A DNA stretch of 64,000 nucleotides from CAXMST01 sp963790085 (GTDB lineage: Bacteria > Actinomycetota > Thermoleophilia > Solirubrobacterales > 70-9), in NCBI GenBank assembly GCA_963790085.1, contig CAWBNH010000013.1, positions 558,001-622,000 on the forward strand. Reading direction: 5' to 3'. The position numbers and the translations under genes were made by a program. The notes under the pieces were generated by a model, which did no database searches, was not told where the DNA came from, and saw only the letters and a list, made by a program, of their open reading frames with translations. Below, one piece after another: positions 1-9,221 of this stretch. Position 1 is the stretch's first letter, and each line of letters starts with the position of its first letter.

Positions 1-320
1 TCGGCGAACGAGAACGGCTTGGTCAGGTAGTCGTCGGCGCCGTGGTCGAGCCCGGCGACCCGATCCTCGATCGCATCGCGGGCGGTCAGCATCAGCACCG
101 GCGACCAGACGCTGTCCCGGCGCAGCCTCCCGCAGGTCTCGAAGCCGTCGATTCCCGGAAGCATCACATCGAGCACGATCACGTCGTAGGGCGTCACCCC
201 CGCCATCACCAGCGCCTCCTCGCCGGTGGGGGCCACATCTGCCGTCGCGCCCTCGTCAACCAGCCCGCGTCGGATCAGCGCCGCCATCTTCGGCTCGTCT
301 TCGACTATCAGGACCTTCAT
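1..320 (-). CDS. Response regulator receiver domain, 3' part missing (runs off the window start)
   Basis: The visible 106 residues form the receiver domain of a two-component response regulator. The N-terminus begins MKVLIVEDEP, giving the acidic pocket E7/D8. The phosphoacceptor is D51 in VIVLDVMLPG, followed by the MLTARD segment and the conserved lysine in DDYLTKPF. This pattern is typical of OmpR/PhoB-class regulators, whose winged-helix DNA-binding half would lie to the left of base 1. The ATG at 318-320 begins the conserved first strand. A sensor kinase partner, if adjacent, is outside the window. It is transcribed in the same direction as the esterase upstream at 382-1695, with only about 60 bases between them. 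Confidence 0.9.
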   Translation of the reverse strand, partial: MKVLIVEDEPKMAALIRRGLVDEGATADVAPTGEEALVMAGVTPYDVIVLDVMLPGIDGFETCGRLRRDSVWSPVLMLTARDAIEDRVAGLDHGADDYLTKPFSFA

Positions 321-381
321 CGCCGTAGCTTCGTCGCCCTAGATGAGAGCAGGATGAGAGCGTCTGCGTCGGCTGGAGGAC

Positions 382-1695
382 CTATTGCGAGGGTGCCAGC
401 GCCATCGAGTGGGCCGGGACCTTCGGGGAGAGGCGGCCGATCCTCCGCATGATCGCGAAGAACGCGGGCAGCTCGGGATAGAGGACCGGCTTGCCGGAGG
501 TGATGACCGCTGCCGAGAGCGCCCGCTCGGGATCGGCCCAGCCGATGATGTTGGTGAACCCGAGGTGGCCGAACGCATGCTCGGTGTCGGGTCCGTACAG
601 GCTGAGGAGACGGGCACCCAGCATCATTCCGAGGCTGAACCGGGTCGGGAAGCCGAGGCTGTAGTCGATCTCCATGTAGGACTGCTCGGTCAGCGCCCTG
701 CGCAGCGTCCGCCGCTCGAAGATCCGCTTGCCGTCGAGCTCGCCCCCGCAGCGCAGCAGCTCGAAGAAGCGCGACAGCTCGTTCGCGGTCGTCACCGTGC
801 TGGCCGCCGGGATCACCCCGGTCAGGAACTCGGGCTCGTTCGCGAGCCGGGCGGCCTCGCCGACCGACACCCCGAGTGCCCGCTTGAGCAGGTTCGAGAC
901 CGGCGGCAGCAACGGCGGCCCCGTGCAGTGGCTGCGCGCCACCGCGTCGATGTCGGCTGGGGAAACGCCGTAGTTGGTCCAACGGAAGCCGAGCGGATCG
1001 AGGATCTCCTCGGCCAGGACCTCGCGGATCGACCTTCCGGTTACCCGGTAGACGATCTCTCCGATGATGTAGCCACCCGAGATCGCGTGGTATGCGAGCG
1101 AGGACCCGGCCCGCGACTGGGGCTTGGCCTCGACCAGGATCTCGAGGATCGCCTCGCGGTCGTGCACGTTCTCCAGCTTGAAGGCCTCGCCCGGTAGGTT
1201 CGGCACCCCGCCCCGGTGGGAGAGCACGTGCCCGATCGTGATCGCGTCCTTGCCGTGCTTGGCGTACTCGGGGATGTAGTCAGCCACCCGGTCGCCGATG
1301 TGGATCTTGCCCTGCTGGTCGAGGAGGTGAGCGAGCGATGCCGTCAGCGCCTTCGAGGCGCTGAAGATCACGTGCGGCGTCTCGGGCGTGTTGAGGACGG
1401 CCGGCGCGTCGTCGGGCTCGTCGGGCCCGACGCCCCGCGCCCAGCCGACCGCGCGGTCCACCACGACAGCGCCCTCGCGGCGCACGCAGAGGCTGATCGC
1501 GGGGTGGACGCCGCTCCGGAAGAGACTCTCGACACTCGCCCAGATCCGCTCGACGGCAGCGCGGTCGAGCCCCCCGTCGGCGGGGTCCGCCTCGTCCCCC
1601 ACGGTCGTGATCGGGGCCAGATCACCGGGAACTCCGATCCGCCGCATGGGATCCGGTCCGACGGGGAGCCGGGGGATGCCGATCCGGGGACTCAT
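382..1695 (-). CDS. Serine hydrolase, beta-lactamase class C / EstB-like esterase
   Basis: A 437-residue protein of the class C beta-lactamase/penicillin-binding fold, the group that includes EstB-type esterases and LACTB. The nucleophile motif is S-A-S-K with Ser112 and Lys115. The second motif has Tyr202 in LAYHAISGGYIIGE, and a late HLG motif (GHLGFTN) replaces the KTG box. There is no signal peptide or membrane segment, so it is likely cytoplasmic. Family members hydrolyse esters, lactones or small amides rather than acting as true resistance lactamases; the substrate cannot be read here. It sits alone between a response regulator and PPK2. Confidence 0.87.
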   Translation of the reverse strand: MSPRIGIPRLPVGPDPMRRIGVPGDLAPITTVGDEADPADGGLDRAAVERIWASVESLFRSGVHPAISLCVRREGAVVVDRAVGWARGVGPDEPDDAPAVLNTPETPHVIFSASKALTASLAHLLDQQGKIHIGDRVADYIPEYAKHGKDAITIGHVLSHRGGVPNLPGEAFKLENVHDREAILEILVEAKPQSRAGSSLAYHAISGGYIIGEIVYRVTGRSIREVLAEEILDPLGFRWTNYGVSPADIDAVARSHCTGPPLLPPVSNLLKRALGVSVGEAARLANEPEFLTGVIPAASTVTTANELSRFFELLRCGGELDGKRIFERRTLRRALTEQSYMEIDYSLGFPTRFSLGMMLGARLLSLYGPDTEHAFGHLGFTNIIGWADPERALSAAVITSGKPVLYPELPAFFAIMRRIGRLSPKVPAHSMALAPSQ

Positions 1696-1732
1696 CTCGT
1701 CAATCTAGCGCCGCCCGGAGCGCGACCGGCGG

Positions 1733-2587
1733 CTAGGATTTCGACTTCTTCTGCGCCCGCTGCGCGGCCATCAGCGCCGCTGCGGCATCCGGTACGTAGG
1801 TGTTGGTGTCCCGCGGCGGCCTGATGTAGCCCATGTCGCTCTCGCGCTTCGGCAGCTCGATCACCCGCTCCTCCCCCCACTCGTAGGGGATCGCGCTGAT
1901 CAGGTGGCTGATGCAGTTGATCCGCGCGTTGCGCTTGATGTCGGACTCGACCACGTGCCACGGGCACTCGTGAATGTCGGTGTGGACGAACATCTCGTCC
2001 TTGGCGCGCGAGTACTCGACCCACTTGCTCTGCGACTCGAGGTCCATCGGCGAGAGCTTCCACTGCTTCAGCGGGTCGGCGATCCGCGACTTGAACCGGC
2101 GCTCCTGCTCCGCGTCGGAGACGCTGAACCAGTACTTGATCAGGATGATCCCGTCGTCGATCAGCATCCGCTCGAAGATCGGTGCCTGATGGAGGAAGCG
2201 GCGGTGCTCGTCGGGCGTGCAGAATCCCATCACCTTCTCGACCCCGGCGCGGTTGTACCAGGAGCGATCGAAGATCGCGATCTCCCCGGCGGCCGGCAGG
2301 TGGGCCACGTAGCGCTGGAAGTACCACTGGGTCCGCTCGCGTTCGGTCGGGGCCGGGAGAGCGATGACGCGGGCGATCCGCGGCGAGAGGTACTCGGTGA
2401 TGCGCTTGATCACGCCGCCCTTGCCGGCGGCGTCGCGGCCCTCGAAGACCAGTGCCACCCGCGCCCCCTCGCGCTTCACCCAGTCGGCCATCACGACGAG
2501 CTCGGTCTGCAGGCGCAGAAGCTCCTTCTCGTAGAGCTTCCGCTTCAGCTTCTTGTCCGTTGCGCCGCTGCCGTTGTCGCCTGGCAT
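1733..2587 (-). CDS. ppk2: Polyphosphate kinase 2 (PPK2 class I type)
   Basis: A 284-residue single-domain PPK2. These enzymes move phosphate between polyphosphate and nucleoside di- or monophosphates. The Walker A-like loop GRDAAGKGG is at about residues 50-58. The Walker B/lid segment FDRSWYNRAG is at 106-115, followed by the downstream RSWYNRAGVEKVMGF-type block and the IKYWFSVS strand. Length and motif order fit the one-domain, class I enzymes. The ATG at 2585-2587 is the only start before the conserved core that leaves the divergent leader free. It is separate from the ppk1 gene near 41 kb, so the organism carries both PPK types. Confidence 0.93.
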   Translation of the reverse strand: MPGDNGSGATDKKLKRKLYEKELLRLQTELVVMADWVKREGARVALVFEGRDAAGKGGVIKRITEYLSPRIARVIALPAPTERERTQWYFQRYVAHLPAAGEIAIFDRSWYNRAGVEKVMGFCTPDEHRRFLHQAPIFERMLIDDGIILIKYWFSVSDAEQERRFKSRIADPLKQWKLSPMDLESQSKWVEYSRAKDEMFVHTDIHECPWHVVESDIKRNARINCISHLISAIPYEWGEERVIELPKRESDMGYIRPPRDTNTYVPDAAAALMAAQRAQKKSKS

Positions 2588-2696
2588 TCGTCTCCCTCTG
2601 TCGCTTCTGGCTGCGGAGGATCCTTACGGTTTGGCCACGGAGACGCAACCCGGTGCCGTTCACCGCCCCGTAAGCTCGGGTCGCGAAGCTGGGCCG

Positions 2697-3206
2697 ATGC
2701 GAAGTCGATCAGCCGTCGCGCTCACCCTGATCGGACTGGCGATCGCCCTGGTTGCCGCCTCGGCCTCCGCCTCCAAGGGCCCCGCGAGCGCTGATCCGGC
2801 GGTGTCGGCCCCGACGGTGTCCGGGCAGCCGGCGGCGACCCCGCAGCGGGCCGTCCTCAGGCTGCGCGAGACCCGCTTTGGCGAGGTGATTCACGAGAAG
2901 GGCTCAGGCCTGGTCGCCTATCTGTTCACCCGGGAGCGGAGCTCGAAGCCGGCCTGCTACGGGGCGTGCGCGAAGGCCTGGCCCCCGATCAAGACTCGTC
3001 GGCGGCCGGTGGCCGGGCGTGGCCTCCAGCAGAGGCATCTGGGCACGAGCAGGCGGCGCGGCGGCGCAAAGATGGTCACCTACAGGGGCCATCCGCTCTA
3101 CTTCTACGAGCACGACCGGCCCGGACAGATTCTCTGCAACGACGTGCGCGAGTTCGGCGGCCGCTGGTTCGTCGTCGACAAGCGCGGTCGGCCGGTCGCC
3201 GACTAG
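2697..3206 (+). CDS. Secreted protein with Yx(FWY)xxD-type repeats
   Basis: A 169-residue exported protein. Residues 1-24 form a signal peptide (MRSRS then a hydrophobic run ending in SASAS). A low-complexity Ala/Pro linker follows. Two copies of the Yx(FWY)xxD-type repeat come next: the first contains YLFTRE, with Glu in place of Asp, followed by CYGACAKAWPP; the second contains YFYEHD. This matches COG4315, small envelope proteins of unknown function, often lipoproteins; here no lipobox cysteine is seen, so it is probably secreted. The ATG at 2697 was chosen because it begins the signal peptide; longer in-frame starts would overlap the ppk2 leader. Confidence 0.8.
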   Translation: MRSRSAVALTLIGLAIALVAASASASKGPASADPAVSAPTVSGQPAATPQRAVLRLRETRFGEVIHEKGSGLVAYLFTRERSSKPACYGACAKAWPPIKTRRRPVAGRGLQQRHLGTSRRRGGAKMVTYRGHPLYFYEHDRPGQILCNDVREFGGRWFVVDKRGRPVAD

Positions 3207-3220
3207 CTCCCGGCGCTCAG

Positions 3221-3252
3221 GCGGCCACCGGCTTCGAACCGGGGAAGGCCGC
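3221..3252. terminator. Stem-loop between convergent genes, possible two-way terminator
   Basis: Arms GCGGCC (3221-3226) and GGCCGC (3247-3252) are perfectly complementary, and an inner CCGG...CCGG pair flanks a CTTCGAA loop. It lies between the ends of the secreted repeat protein (+) and the cupin gene (-). No T-tract follows, as is common in high-GC actinobacteria. Confidence 0.4.
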
Positions 3253-3281
3253 GACCGGCTCCGCCGCGACCTGATCCTCTC

Positions 3282-3659
3282 TCAGCCCTCGGCCGGGCGG
3301 CTGAAGGGGGCGATCTCGTAGGCCTTGCCGGGAGTCCCGCCGATGATCAGGACCCGGACGCCGTCGTCGCCGGGAACCAGCTTGCGGTCCTGGCCGGCGC
3401 CGACCCGGGCGTAGACGCCGGGCTCCAGGAGGTGGGTCTCGTCGCCGGCGATCAGCTCGGCGCTGCCCTCGAGCACGACGACGCACTCCTCCTGGCCATC
3501 CTCGGCGTGGTCGTGGACGGGGTAGCCCTCGGCGTTCGGCGGCATCTCGAGGACCTGGACCCCGAAAGCCGTGAGCCCGAGGCTGTGGCGAAGGAGCTTG
3601 AACGCCCCGCCGAAGCTCGTTTCGAGTTGATCCTCGCTCTTGACCGTTACGTCAGCCAT
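3282..3659 (-). CDS. Cupin domain protein
   Basis: A 125-residue single cupin. Motif 1 reads PVHDHAEDGQEECVVVLEG, with His residues and a Glu suited to metal binding. Motif 2 lies around LLEPGVYARVGAGQDRKL, where the usual His is missing, so metal coordination may be incomplete. The beta strands and glycine turns (EGSAELIAGDET) fit the double-stranded beta-helix. No fused domain is present. Such small cupins can be isomerases, dioxygenases or binding proteins; the substrate is not evident. The gene converges on the secreted repeat protein and lies downstream of a VOC/metallophosphoesterase pair on the same strand. Confidence 0.82.
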   Translation of the reverse strand: MADVTVKSEDQLETSFGGAFKLLRHSLGLTAFGVQVLEMPPNAEGYPVHDHAEDGQEECVVVLEGSAELIAGDETHLLEPGVYARVGAGQDRKLVPGDDGVRVLIIGGTPGKAYEIAPFSRPAEG

Positions 3660-3720
3660 CCGTCCCTCCGTTCCGACGCTCGGGCGCCTCGGTTCCTCGA
3701 CGACGCTGACGCTATCGCGA

Positions 3721-4317
3721 TCAGAGCTCGAGCACCGTGCCGTCAGGGCCGAGGTTGACGACCGGGGTTCCCGCGATCTCCGACCTCGCGCCCCAGCTCT
3801 CGTGAATGTGGCCGCAGGCGGCCAGTTCGAGGTCCCGGCTCTCGATTGCGGCGGCGATCGCCCTGCTTCCGAGGTGATCGCCGGTCAGGCTCTGGTCGCA
3901 GTGTCCGAACGGGGGTGAGTGGACGATCAGCACCCCGTCCGGCGGGCAGCCCGCGAGCGCCTCCTCCGCCTCCTCCTCGGTCAGGTCGTAGCTCCAGTCC
4001 CAAGGCGTGGTCGGGATGCCCGCTCCGAGCCCGAAGAAGCTGACGCCGCCGACCTCGGTGCCCGAGCCGTGCAGCACCTGAGCGGCCGGCCATTCGCCGC
4101 AGGCCGATCGCAGCGCATCCTCCGTCTCGTTGTTGCCGGGCACGACCAGCGTCGGCGTCTCGATCGCCGCGAGTACCGCGATCGTGTCCTCGAGACCGCG
4201 GTGCTGAGAGGCGAAGTCGCCTGCCCCGATCACGAGATCGGCGTCGGCGCTCGCGGCGACGAGTCGCGCGGCGGTGTCACGGTCGCAGTGCAGATCGCTG
4301 AACGCGAGGATTCTCAT
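3721..4317 (-). CDS. Calcineurin-like metallophosphoesterase
   Basis: A 198-residue phosphoesterase. The dimetal motifs are all visible: MRILAFSDLHCD (DxH), VIGAGDFAS (GD), VVPGNNE (GNxE/D), LIVHSPPFG (H), and CGHIHE (GHxH). The order and length match small cytosolic YfcE/MJ0936-like phosphodiesterases. Its ATG (4315-4317) overlaps the stop of the upstream VOC gene by one base (TGATG), so translation is probably coupled. The in vivo substrate, perhaps a cyclic or dinucleotide, cannot be told from the sequence. Confidence 0.9.
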   Translation of the reverse strand: MRILAFSDLHCDRDTAARLVAASADADLVIGAGDFASQHRGLEDTIAVLAAIETPTLVVPGNNETEDALRSACGEWPAAQVLHGSGTEVGGVSFFGLGAGIPTTPWDWSYDLTEEEAEEALAGCPPDGVLIVHSPPFGHCDQSLTGDHLGSRAIAAAIESRDLELAACGHIHESWGARSEIAGTPVVNLGPDGTVLEL

Positions 4318-4769
4318 CAGGTTGCATCCTGCCAGTACGTGGGCCGATGTAGCAGTTCGAGCTTGATCCCGTCCGGATCGGTGAAGAAGACGGCGTAGTA
4401 GCCGGGCGTGTAACCGTACTCGGCCGGCGCCGAGAGCAGCCGGCCCGCGCTGGCGTCGATCCACGCAGCGCGCTCGTCGACCGCGCTGCGACTGGGGACG
4501 TCGATGCAGAGATGGTGGAGACCGACCGAGTAGCGGTCGTACGGCTCTGTTTCGGCATCGGACTGCGCCTCGCGGAGGCCGATCGCAGAGACGCCCGAGC
4601 CCGGTACCGAGAGATAGTGGATCGTCTCGCCGCGCTCGCCGACGATCTCGTCGTAGCCGCTCCAGCCGATCGGCTCAAGCAGCCCGCGGTAGAAGGGCAG
4701 ACTCCGTTCGAGCGAGGCGACGACCAGGTCGACGTGGCTCAGCTTCGAGACGACCTCTGCCGCGTTCAC
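4317..4769 (-). CDS. VOC family (glyoxalase/bleomycin resistance fold) protein
   Basis: A 150-residue protein of the vicinal oxygen chelate fold: two beta-alpha-beta-beta-beta modules. The first starts SHVDLVVASLERSLPFYRGL, and the second contains LHHLCIDVPSR and ends AVFFTDPDGIKLELL, the classic final strand with its metal Glu. The GTG at 4769 is preferred because a longer in-frame start at 4856 would run into the divergent ABC gene. Members include glyoxalase I, extradiol dioxygenases and resistance proteins; no specific role can be given. It is coupled to the phosphoesterase downstream. Confidence 0.83.
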   Translation of the reverse strand: MNAAEVVSKLSHVDLVVASLERSLPFYRGLLEPIGWSGYDEIVGERGETIHYLSVPGSGVSAIGLREAQSDAETEPYDRYSVGLHHLCIDVPSRSAVDERAAWIDASAGRLLSAPAEYGYTPGYYAVFFTDPDGIKLELLHRPTYWQDAT

Positions 4770-4816
4770 AGCCCGGCCATCTTCGCACCTTCGCTCGTCG
4801 CTAGTCTGAGCGAACG

Positions 4817-5575
<759 letters not shown>

Positions 5576-5582
5576 GCGGGCC

Positions 5583-8162
5583 TTGTTGCGGCTCGCAGTT
5601 CGCGGGCTCGCCGCGCACCGGCTGCGCGGCACCCTGACCGCCCTGGCGATCCTGCTCGGGGTGGCGATGGTCGCCGGCACCCTGATGCTGAGCGACTCCG
5701 TGAATCGCTCCTTCGACGACATCTTCGCCGAGGCCAATGCCGGCATCGACGTCAGCATTCGTGCCCGGGTCGAGGTAGAGGGAGGCTTCGCGGTGCCGGA
5801 GGCCGGCACCGCGATTCCCGAGGACCTGCTCGCCGAGGCCCAGTCGGTCGACGGCGTCGAGCAGGCCTCCGGCTCGATCGGCGACGCGATCTCGATCGCG
5901 ATCCTGGACGAGAACGGTGATCGGATCGGCCCGCCCGACGGCGGCCCGCCGCACATCGCCTACAGCGTTCAGCCCGAGCCCTTCACGCCGTTCAGCTACG
6001 TCGAGGGCGGCCCGCCGGCAGCCGACAACGAGGTCGCGATCGATTCCTTCACGGCCGACGAGGAGGGCTACGAGGTCGGCCAGAGCATCCCGATCGCCGG
6101 TGCCCGCGGCCTCACCGAGTACACGCTTTCGGGCATCACCCGGTTCGGCTCCGGGGTCCCGCTGGGAGGTGCCAGCCTCGCGGAGTTCACGCTCCCCGAG
6201 GCAAGGCGCATCACCGACAAGCTCGGCGAGTTCGACGAGATCGCGGTCGAGGCCGCCGGGGGGGTGACGCCGGAGGAGCTGCGCGACAGGCTCAGCGCCG
6301 CGCTGCCCGAAAGCGTCGAGGTGAAGACCGGCGAGCAGATCGCCAGCGACGACTCCGAGGACATCAAGGAGGGCTTCAGCTTCCTGACGACCGCCCTGCT
6401 GGTCTTTGCGGGGATCACGGTCTTCGTCGGCGCGTTTCTGATCTTCAACACGTTCGCGATCACCGTCGCCCAGCGAACCCGCGAGTTCGGCATGCTGCGG
6501 ACGGTCGGCGCCTCCTCCCGCCAGGTACTGGGCAGCGTGATCGCCGAGGCCGCCGTCCTCGGCCTGCTCGCGTCCGCGGTCGGAGTCGTCGCCGGGGCCG
6601 GCTTCGTCAAGGTCCTGCTCGCGGTCTTCGAGGCGCTCGGCTTCGAGCTGCCGCAGTCGGGGCTGCCGATCGAGCCGCGGACGGTCGCGGTCGCGCTCGC
6701 GGTCGGCATGGTCTCGACCCTGGGCTCGGCGTTGATTCCGGCGCTGCGGGCGACCCGCGTCACCCCGATGGCTGCGCTCAGCGAGGGCGAGGCGACCGAG
6801 AGCCGGGTCGGCGGGCGCAGGCGCGCGGTCATCGCCTACTCGCTCGGCGTGCTCGGGATCACCGTTCTGCTGCTCGGGCTGTTCGCCACCGATGACTTCG
6901 GCTCGGCGCTCGCGGCGATGGGGTTCGGCCTGGTCCTGCTGTTCATCGGGATCGCGATGCTCGGCGGCCGGCTGGTCGCGCCGCTGGCCTCCCTGGTCGG
7001 GCGGCCGATCGAGCGCCTCAGGGGCGTCACCGGAAGGCTGGCGCGGGAGAACACGCTCCGCAATCCGTCGCGGACCGCGACCACGTCGTCGGCGCTGATG
7101 ATCGGCGTGGCGCTCGTCGTCTTCGTCCTGATGCTCGCCTCGGCGATCACCAAGTCGGTCACCGACGCGCTCGACAAGACCTTCACCGGCGACGTCGCGA
7201 TCTACAACGTCGACGGCTTCTCGCAGATCTCGGCCGACATCGCTCCCGAGGTCGCGATGGTCGACGGCGTCTCGGCCGCGTCGCCGCTGGCGGCCAGCGG
7301 TGCAAAGGTCGAGGGGGTTGAGGGCGATCAGTTCGTAACCGGCATCGACGCCGAGACCCTGCCGGCGGCGGCCCGGCTGGACTGGGTCGATGGTTCCGAT
7401 GCGACACTCGGCGAGCTCGGCGAGCGCGGCGCCCTGGTCGAGTCCGACTGGGCGAAGGACAACGGAGTCGCGGTCGGCGACGGGCTCACCCTGACCGCGC
7501 CGGACGGCTCCCAGGTCGCGGTCGAGGTCAAGGGCAGCGTCCGCGACAGGATCGCCCTGCTGGTCGACTCGGTGACGCTGCCCGTGTCGCTGCTGCGCGA
7601 TCGCTTCGACGTGCGGCAGGACTTCCTCGTCCTGACGGCCTTTGACGAGGGCGCCGACTTCGACGCCACCGATGCGCGCATCGAGCGGCTGCTCGAGCAA
7701 CGCTTCCCGAACGCCGAGGCGCGCTCCCAGCAGCAGGTCAAGGACCAGCAGGAGGACCAGGTCAACGGCCTCGTCCAGCTGATCTACGTGCTGCTCACGC
7801 TCGCCGTGATCCTCAGCCTGGTCGGCGTTGTCAACACCCTGGTGCTGACCGTGCTCGAGCGCAAGCGCGAGCTCGGCATGCTGCGAGCGATCGGAGCATC
7901 GCGCAGCCAGGTCCGCAGGATGGTCCGGTACGAGTCGCTGATCACGGCGATGATCGGCGCAATCGTCGGGGTCGTGATCGGGATCGCGGTTGGGATCGCC
8001 GCGGTCAAGGCACTCGAGGGGGACGGCCTCGTGCTCTCGTTCCCGGTCGCGGGGATTCTGCTCGTGCTCGTGCTCGCCGCGGTCGCCGGTGTCCTCGCCG
8101 GAATCTGGCCGGCTCGTCGCGCCTCGCGCGTCGAGGTCATGGAGGCGCTGCAGTACGAGTAA
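5583..8162 (+). CDS. ABC transporter permease with two FtsX domains
   Basis: An 859-residue membrane protein. One N-terminal membrane segment (residues about 15-35) is followed by a large extracellular MacB-type periplasmic-core region. The first FtsX domain (about 270-400) contains QRTREFGMLRTVGASSRQV, and the second near the C-terminus contains ERKRELGMLRAIGASRSQV. Both carry the coupling motif that contacts the ATPase. The length and double layout are usual for actinobacterial permeases with the LolD-type ATPase just upstream. The start is a TTG (5583), since no ATG or GTG precedes the conserved LRLAVRGLAAHRLRG segment. Substrate unknown; lipids, peptides or drugs are possible. Confidence 0.92.
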   Translation: MLRLAVRGLAAHRLRGTLTALAILLGVAMVAGTLMLSDSVNRSFDDIFAEANAGIDVSIRARVEVEGGFAVPEAGTAIPEDLLAEAQSVDGVEQASGSIGDAISIAILDENGDRIGPPDGGPPHIAYSVQPEPFTPFSYVEGGPPAADNEVAIDSFTADEEGYEVGQSIPIAGARGLTEYTLSGITRFGSGVPLGGASLAEFTLPEARRITDKLGEFDEIAVEAAGGVTPEELRDRLSAALPESVEVKTGEQIASDDSEDIKEGFSFLTTALLVFAGITVFVGAFLIFNTFAITVAQRTREFGMLRTVGASSRQVLGSVIAEAAVLGLLASAVGVVAGAGFVKVLLAVFEALGFELPQSGLPIEPRTVAVALAVGMVSTLGSALIPALRATRVTPMAALSEGEATESRVGGRRRAVIAYSLGVLGITVLLLGLFATDDFGSALAAMGFGLVLLFIGIAMLGGRLVAPLASLVGRPIERLRGVTGRLARENTLRNPSRTATTSSALMIGVALVVFVLMLASAITKSVTDALDKTFTGDVAIYNVDGFSQISADIAPEVAMVDGVSAASPLAASGAKVEGVEGDQFVTGIDAETLPAAARLDWVDGSDATLGELGERGALVESDWAKDNGVAVGDGLTLTAPDGSQVAVEVKGSVRDRIALLVDSVTLPVSLLRDRFDVRQDFLVLTAFDEGADFDATDARIERLLEQRFPNAEARSQQQVKDQQEDQVNGLVQLIYVLLTLAVILSLVGVVNTLVLTVLERKRELGMLRAIGASRSQVRRMVRYESLITAMIGAIVGVVIGIAVGIAAVKALEGDGLVLSFPVAGILLVLVLAAVAGVLAGIWPARRASRVEVMEALQYE

Positions 8163-8174
8163 CGGCAGCGCCGC

Positions 8175-8987
8175 TCAGCGCGGCCGAGGCAAGTGCCGGT
8201 GGCGCAGTTCCCGGGCCATCTCCAAGGTCACCGGATCGAGGTTTGCATCGCGGACCTCGAAGTCCAGGGACAGCTGCTCCCGCAGCGCTGTCGTCAGCTC
8301 GCTCGCGAGCTGCTCGCGGCCGCCCTCGTCGGTGACGGGAATGCCGAGGGCGCCGGCGACGCTGCCTGTCGTCTCCGGATCCCAGGCGAGCCCGAGCGCG
8401 GCGTAGACCGGGTCGAGGACCGCGCGGATCTGCTGCTCGCCGGCGAACACCAAGACGCCGCCGACGTGGGCGCCACCGGCGACCACACGCTGCCCGATGC
8501 CGGCCAGCTTCCTGCGCCCGGCCCAGCTGACGCTCCACTCGCCGGGACAGTACTCGCCCGGGACCTCGCCGACCCGGGCATCGACGCCGAGCCGCCGGAG
8601 CGCACCGGCGATCGTCTCCGCCATCGCCGCGAAGCGGGCGCGCGTGCCGGCTCGCGGGTTCGGCTCGCGGGTCGCCCGCGAGAACGCGATCGTGCCTTCG
8701 TGGAAGACCGCGGCCCGCCCGCCGGCCATCCGCTCGACCGGCTCGTAGCCGTGCTCGCGGGCGATCGCGAGCGCGCGCGAATAGCCGTCTGACAGCCGGT
8801 CGATCCGCCCGAACGCAAGGCTGCGGCCGGTCCGGTGGATGCGCATGGTGGTTGGCAGATCGCCGCGCGCCACGCGTCGCAGGATCGCGGCTGAGACGCC
8901 GGTCCCGAGCGCCTCGCGTTCTTCGAACGACGCCTCGACGAGCGCCAGCTGGGGTCGCTGATGGGGCTTCGGTGGGGATGTGGCCAA
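8175..8987 (-). CDS. Lipoate-protein ligase / biotinyl-lipoyl transferase fold protein
   Basis: About 270 residues of the BPL_LplA_LipB fold. The catalytic-loop region reads RMAGGRAAVFHEGTIAFS, close to the RRxSGGGxVxHD block of LplA; the catalytic lysine region is WAGRRKLAGIGQRV. These enzymes attach or move lipoyl or octanoyl groups on acyl-carrier domains of 2-oxoacid dehydrogenases. The start is uncertain. The conserved N-terminus begins near QLALVEASFEE, so a TTG at 8987 fits the family. Longer in-frame starts at 9026 (ATG) and 9116 (GTG) exist, but they would cover the CRP-like operator at 9007-9024. No clear Shine-Dalgarno precedes any of them. Confidence 0.83.
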   Translation of the reverse strand: MATSPPKPHQRPQLALVEASFEEREALGTGVSAAILRRVARGDLPTTMRIHRTGRSLAFGRIDRLSDGYSRALAIAREHGYEPVERMAGGRAAVFHEGTIAFSRATREPNPRAGTRARFAAMAETIAGALRRLGVDARVGEVPGEYCPGEWSVSWAGRRKLAGIGQRVVAGGAHVGGVLVFAGEQQIRAVLDPVYAALGLAWDPETTGSVAGALGIPVTDEGGREQLASELTTALREQLSLDFEVRDANLDPVTLEMARELRHRHLPRPR

Positions 8988-9006
8988 TGTGAGCGAAATG
9001 TTGCGA

Positions 9007-9024
9007 GTGTGAGCGTACTCACAC
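9007..9024. promoter_or_regulatory. CRP/FNR-type operator, copy 1 (GTGTGA-N6-TCACAC)
   Basis: The palindrome GTGTGA-GCGTAC-TCACAC holds the canonical CRP core TGTGA-N6-TCACA. It sits in the gap between the ligase-fold gene (-) and the Rpf-like hydrolase (+), about 200 bases before the hydrolase start. The wider block 9004-9027 matches 26665-26688 at 21 of 24 positions, differing only inside the spacer. Sharing beyond the core arms makes chance unlikely. The binding protein itself is not encoded in the window. Confidence 0.65.
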
Positions 9025-9126
9025 ATATACGCCCGCGGTGATGCGATCGTGCGCCTGTCAATCAACCCGGGCTCGTACCCAACGGTACGCAACTGAACCC
9101 ACCGCCCGGGCCGCACCCGCCGCTAT

Positions 9127-9198
9127 CGCCCGCTCCTCGCGGGCGAGCCGCCCGCGACCGTGCCGCGCACCGCGCAGCCCGGTCGTTCGGCTGCGCGG
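9127..9198 (+). promoter_or_regulatory. Structured 5' leader of the Rpf-like gene (two strong hairpins)
   Basis: Hairpin 1: CGCCCGC (9127-9133), loop TCCTC, GCGGGCG (9139-9145). Hairpin 2: CCGCGCAGCC (9170-9179), nine-base loop, GGCTGCGCGG (9189-9198), a perfect 10-bp stem ending eight bases before the ribosome binding site. The conserved pieces of the c-di-AMP riboswitch are absent, so this is either a different leader, an attenuator, or a terminator for something transcribed into the gap. Confidence 0.4.
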
Positions 9199-9205
9199 CG
9201 CCCAA

Positions 9206-9216
9206 CGGAGGTGATC
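9206..9216 (+). promoter_or_regulatory. Near-perfect Shine-Dalgarno of the Rpf-like gene
   Basis: GGAGGTGATCC at 9207-9217 matches the complement of the 16S rRNA 3' tail over 11 bases, with only about four bases to the GTG at 9222. It is by far the strongest ribosome site seen in the window and fixes the GTG start. Strong binding next to a 10-bp hairpin suggests translation-level control. Confidence 0.7.
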
Positions 9217-9221
9217 CACAG

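Noticed and set aside
382..1695. Antibiotic resistance by a class C beta-lactamase.
   Set aside because: No signal peptide and an HLG in place of KTG; the pattern fits esterases of the same fold better.
3228..3245. CCGGCTTCGAACCGGGG looks like a tRNA T-arm.
   Set aside because: No acceptor stem, anticodon arm or 3' CCA context fits around it; it sits inside a terminator-like hairpin between convergent genes.
9025..9205. A c-di-AMP riboswitch upstream of the Rpf-like gene.
   Set aside because: The hallmark GACAGCTAACC and GGGGAACC blocks are absent; only generic GAACCC pieces occur.
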